Assembly (NCBI RefSeq): GCF_002837185.1
Contig: NZ_KZ477990.1
Coordinates: 62,001 to 126,000, forward strand
DNA from: Pseudomonas fluorescens
Lineage (GTDB): Bacteria; Pseudomonadota; Gammaproteobacteria; Pseudomonadales; Pseudomonadaceae
Direction: 5' to 3'
Length of the DNA: 64,000 bases
The position numbers and the translations under genes were made by a program. Numbering within the stretch: position 1 is the first letter of the stretch; each line of letters begins with the position of its first letter. A model generated the notes under the pieces. The model had not been told where the DNA came from and did not search any database. It worked only from the letters and a program-made list of their open reading frames with translations. Positions 63,900 to 64,000 of the stretch are shown here, piece by piece.

Positions 63900-64000
63900 A
63901 TGCGTAAACAATTGATGATCCCTGCCCTGTTGGCGATGAGCGTTGCCTTGGCAGCCTGCTCCACCCCGCCGAACGCGAATCTGGAAAACGCACGGACCAA
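63900..64000 (+). CDS. OmpA-type lipoprotein, N-terminal part (truncated by window end)
   Basis: Only about 33 residues are visible: MRKQLMIPALLAMSVALAACSTPPNANLENA, a signal peptide with lipobox LAAC (Cys20) and the beginning of a mature lipoprotein. AAAGGACGAC lies just before the ATG. It follows the DUF4398 gene by 56 bp in the same direction. In Pseudomonas this second gene usually encodes a DUF4398/OmpA-domain peptidoglycan-binding lipoprotein; the C-terminus is outside the window, so that is inference. Confidence 0.75.
   Translation, partial: MRKQLMIPALLAMSVALAACSTPPNANLENART

Overview
The window is a contiguous, gene-dense, GC-rich stretch of a Pseudomonas chromosome. Gene content and order point to the P. 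fluorescens group: the ispD-ftsB-eno-kdsA-pyrG-tilS-accA-dnaE-rnhB-lpxBA-fabZ-lpxD-skp-bamA-rseP-dxr-cdsA-uppS-frr-pyrH-tsf-rpsB block, then map-glnD-dapC, dapD, csdAE, plsB, mexJK, rsmJ, adk and ppc. Four palindromic REPIN-type repeats built on a TGTGGGAGGGGG...CCCCCTCCCACA core are also typical of that group. This assignment rests on recalled synteny and repeat type, not on a database search. Almost everything is core genome. I see no tRNA or rRNA gene, insertion sequence, prophage or CRISPR array.

Layout. (1) 1-598: the 3' end of a toxin-like gene running in from the left, then a decayed reading frame next to ispD. (2) 599-26770, all on the minus strand: isoprenoid precursors (ispD, dxr, uppS), division (ftsB), glycolysis (eno), lipopolysaccharide (kdsA, lpxA, lpxB, lpxD), nucleotides (pyrG, pyrH), tRNA modification (tilS), fatty acids (accA, fabZ), replication (dnaE, rnhB), outer-membrane assembly (bamA, skp), envelope stress (rseP), phospholipid (cdsA) and translation (frr, tsf, rpsB). 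Many of these genes overlap by 1-4 nt, which suggests translational coupling. (3) 26771-27158: a divergent regulatory region with the rpsB leader and promoter. (4) 27159-38014: map, glnD, dapC, an astacin-like metalloprotease, a convergent Na+/H+ antiporter, a Spx/ArsC-like protein, dapD and the csdA-csdE cysteine desulfurase pair. (5) 38041-44688: tcdA, a GH17-GT2 glucan synthase (ndvB), dapE, rlmA, a small acidic protein and a cold-shock protein. (6) 44868-53861: plsB, a YbaY-type lipoprotein, a DUF4197 protein, an unrecognised small gene, and the mexJK efflux pair with a divergent TetR regulator. (7) 53927-64000: rsmJ, an internally duplicated protein of unknown function, an extensin-like protein, a PEP mutase/isocitrate lyase-like protein, a DUF72 protein, tsaB, adk, ppc and two lipoprotein genes, the last cut by the window end.

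How the genes work together. The left 26 kb builds the envelope: lipid A, Kdo, phospholipid, undecaprenyl carrier, outer-membrane proteins and the divisome. It is interleaved with translation and replication genes. The middle holds three of the succinylase-pathway lysine/diaminopimelate genes (dapC, dapD, dapE), the PII-sensing nitrogen regulator GlnD and a sulfur-mobilisation module. The right side carries phospholipid synthesis, multidrug efflux and anaplerosis. The less-described parts are the toxin remnant at the left edge, the astacin-like protease, the 71-aa Cys/Gly protein, the duplicated LPIAEFE protein, the REPINs and two arrays of 7-bp repeats at gene ends.
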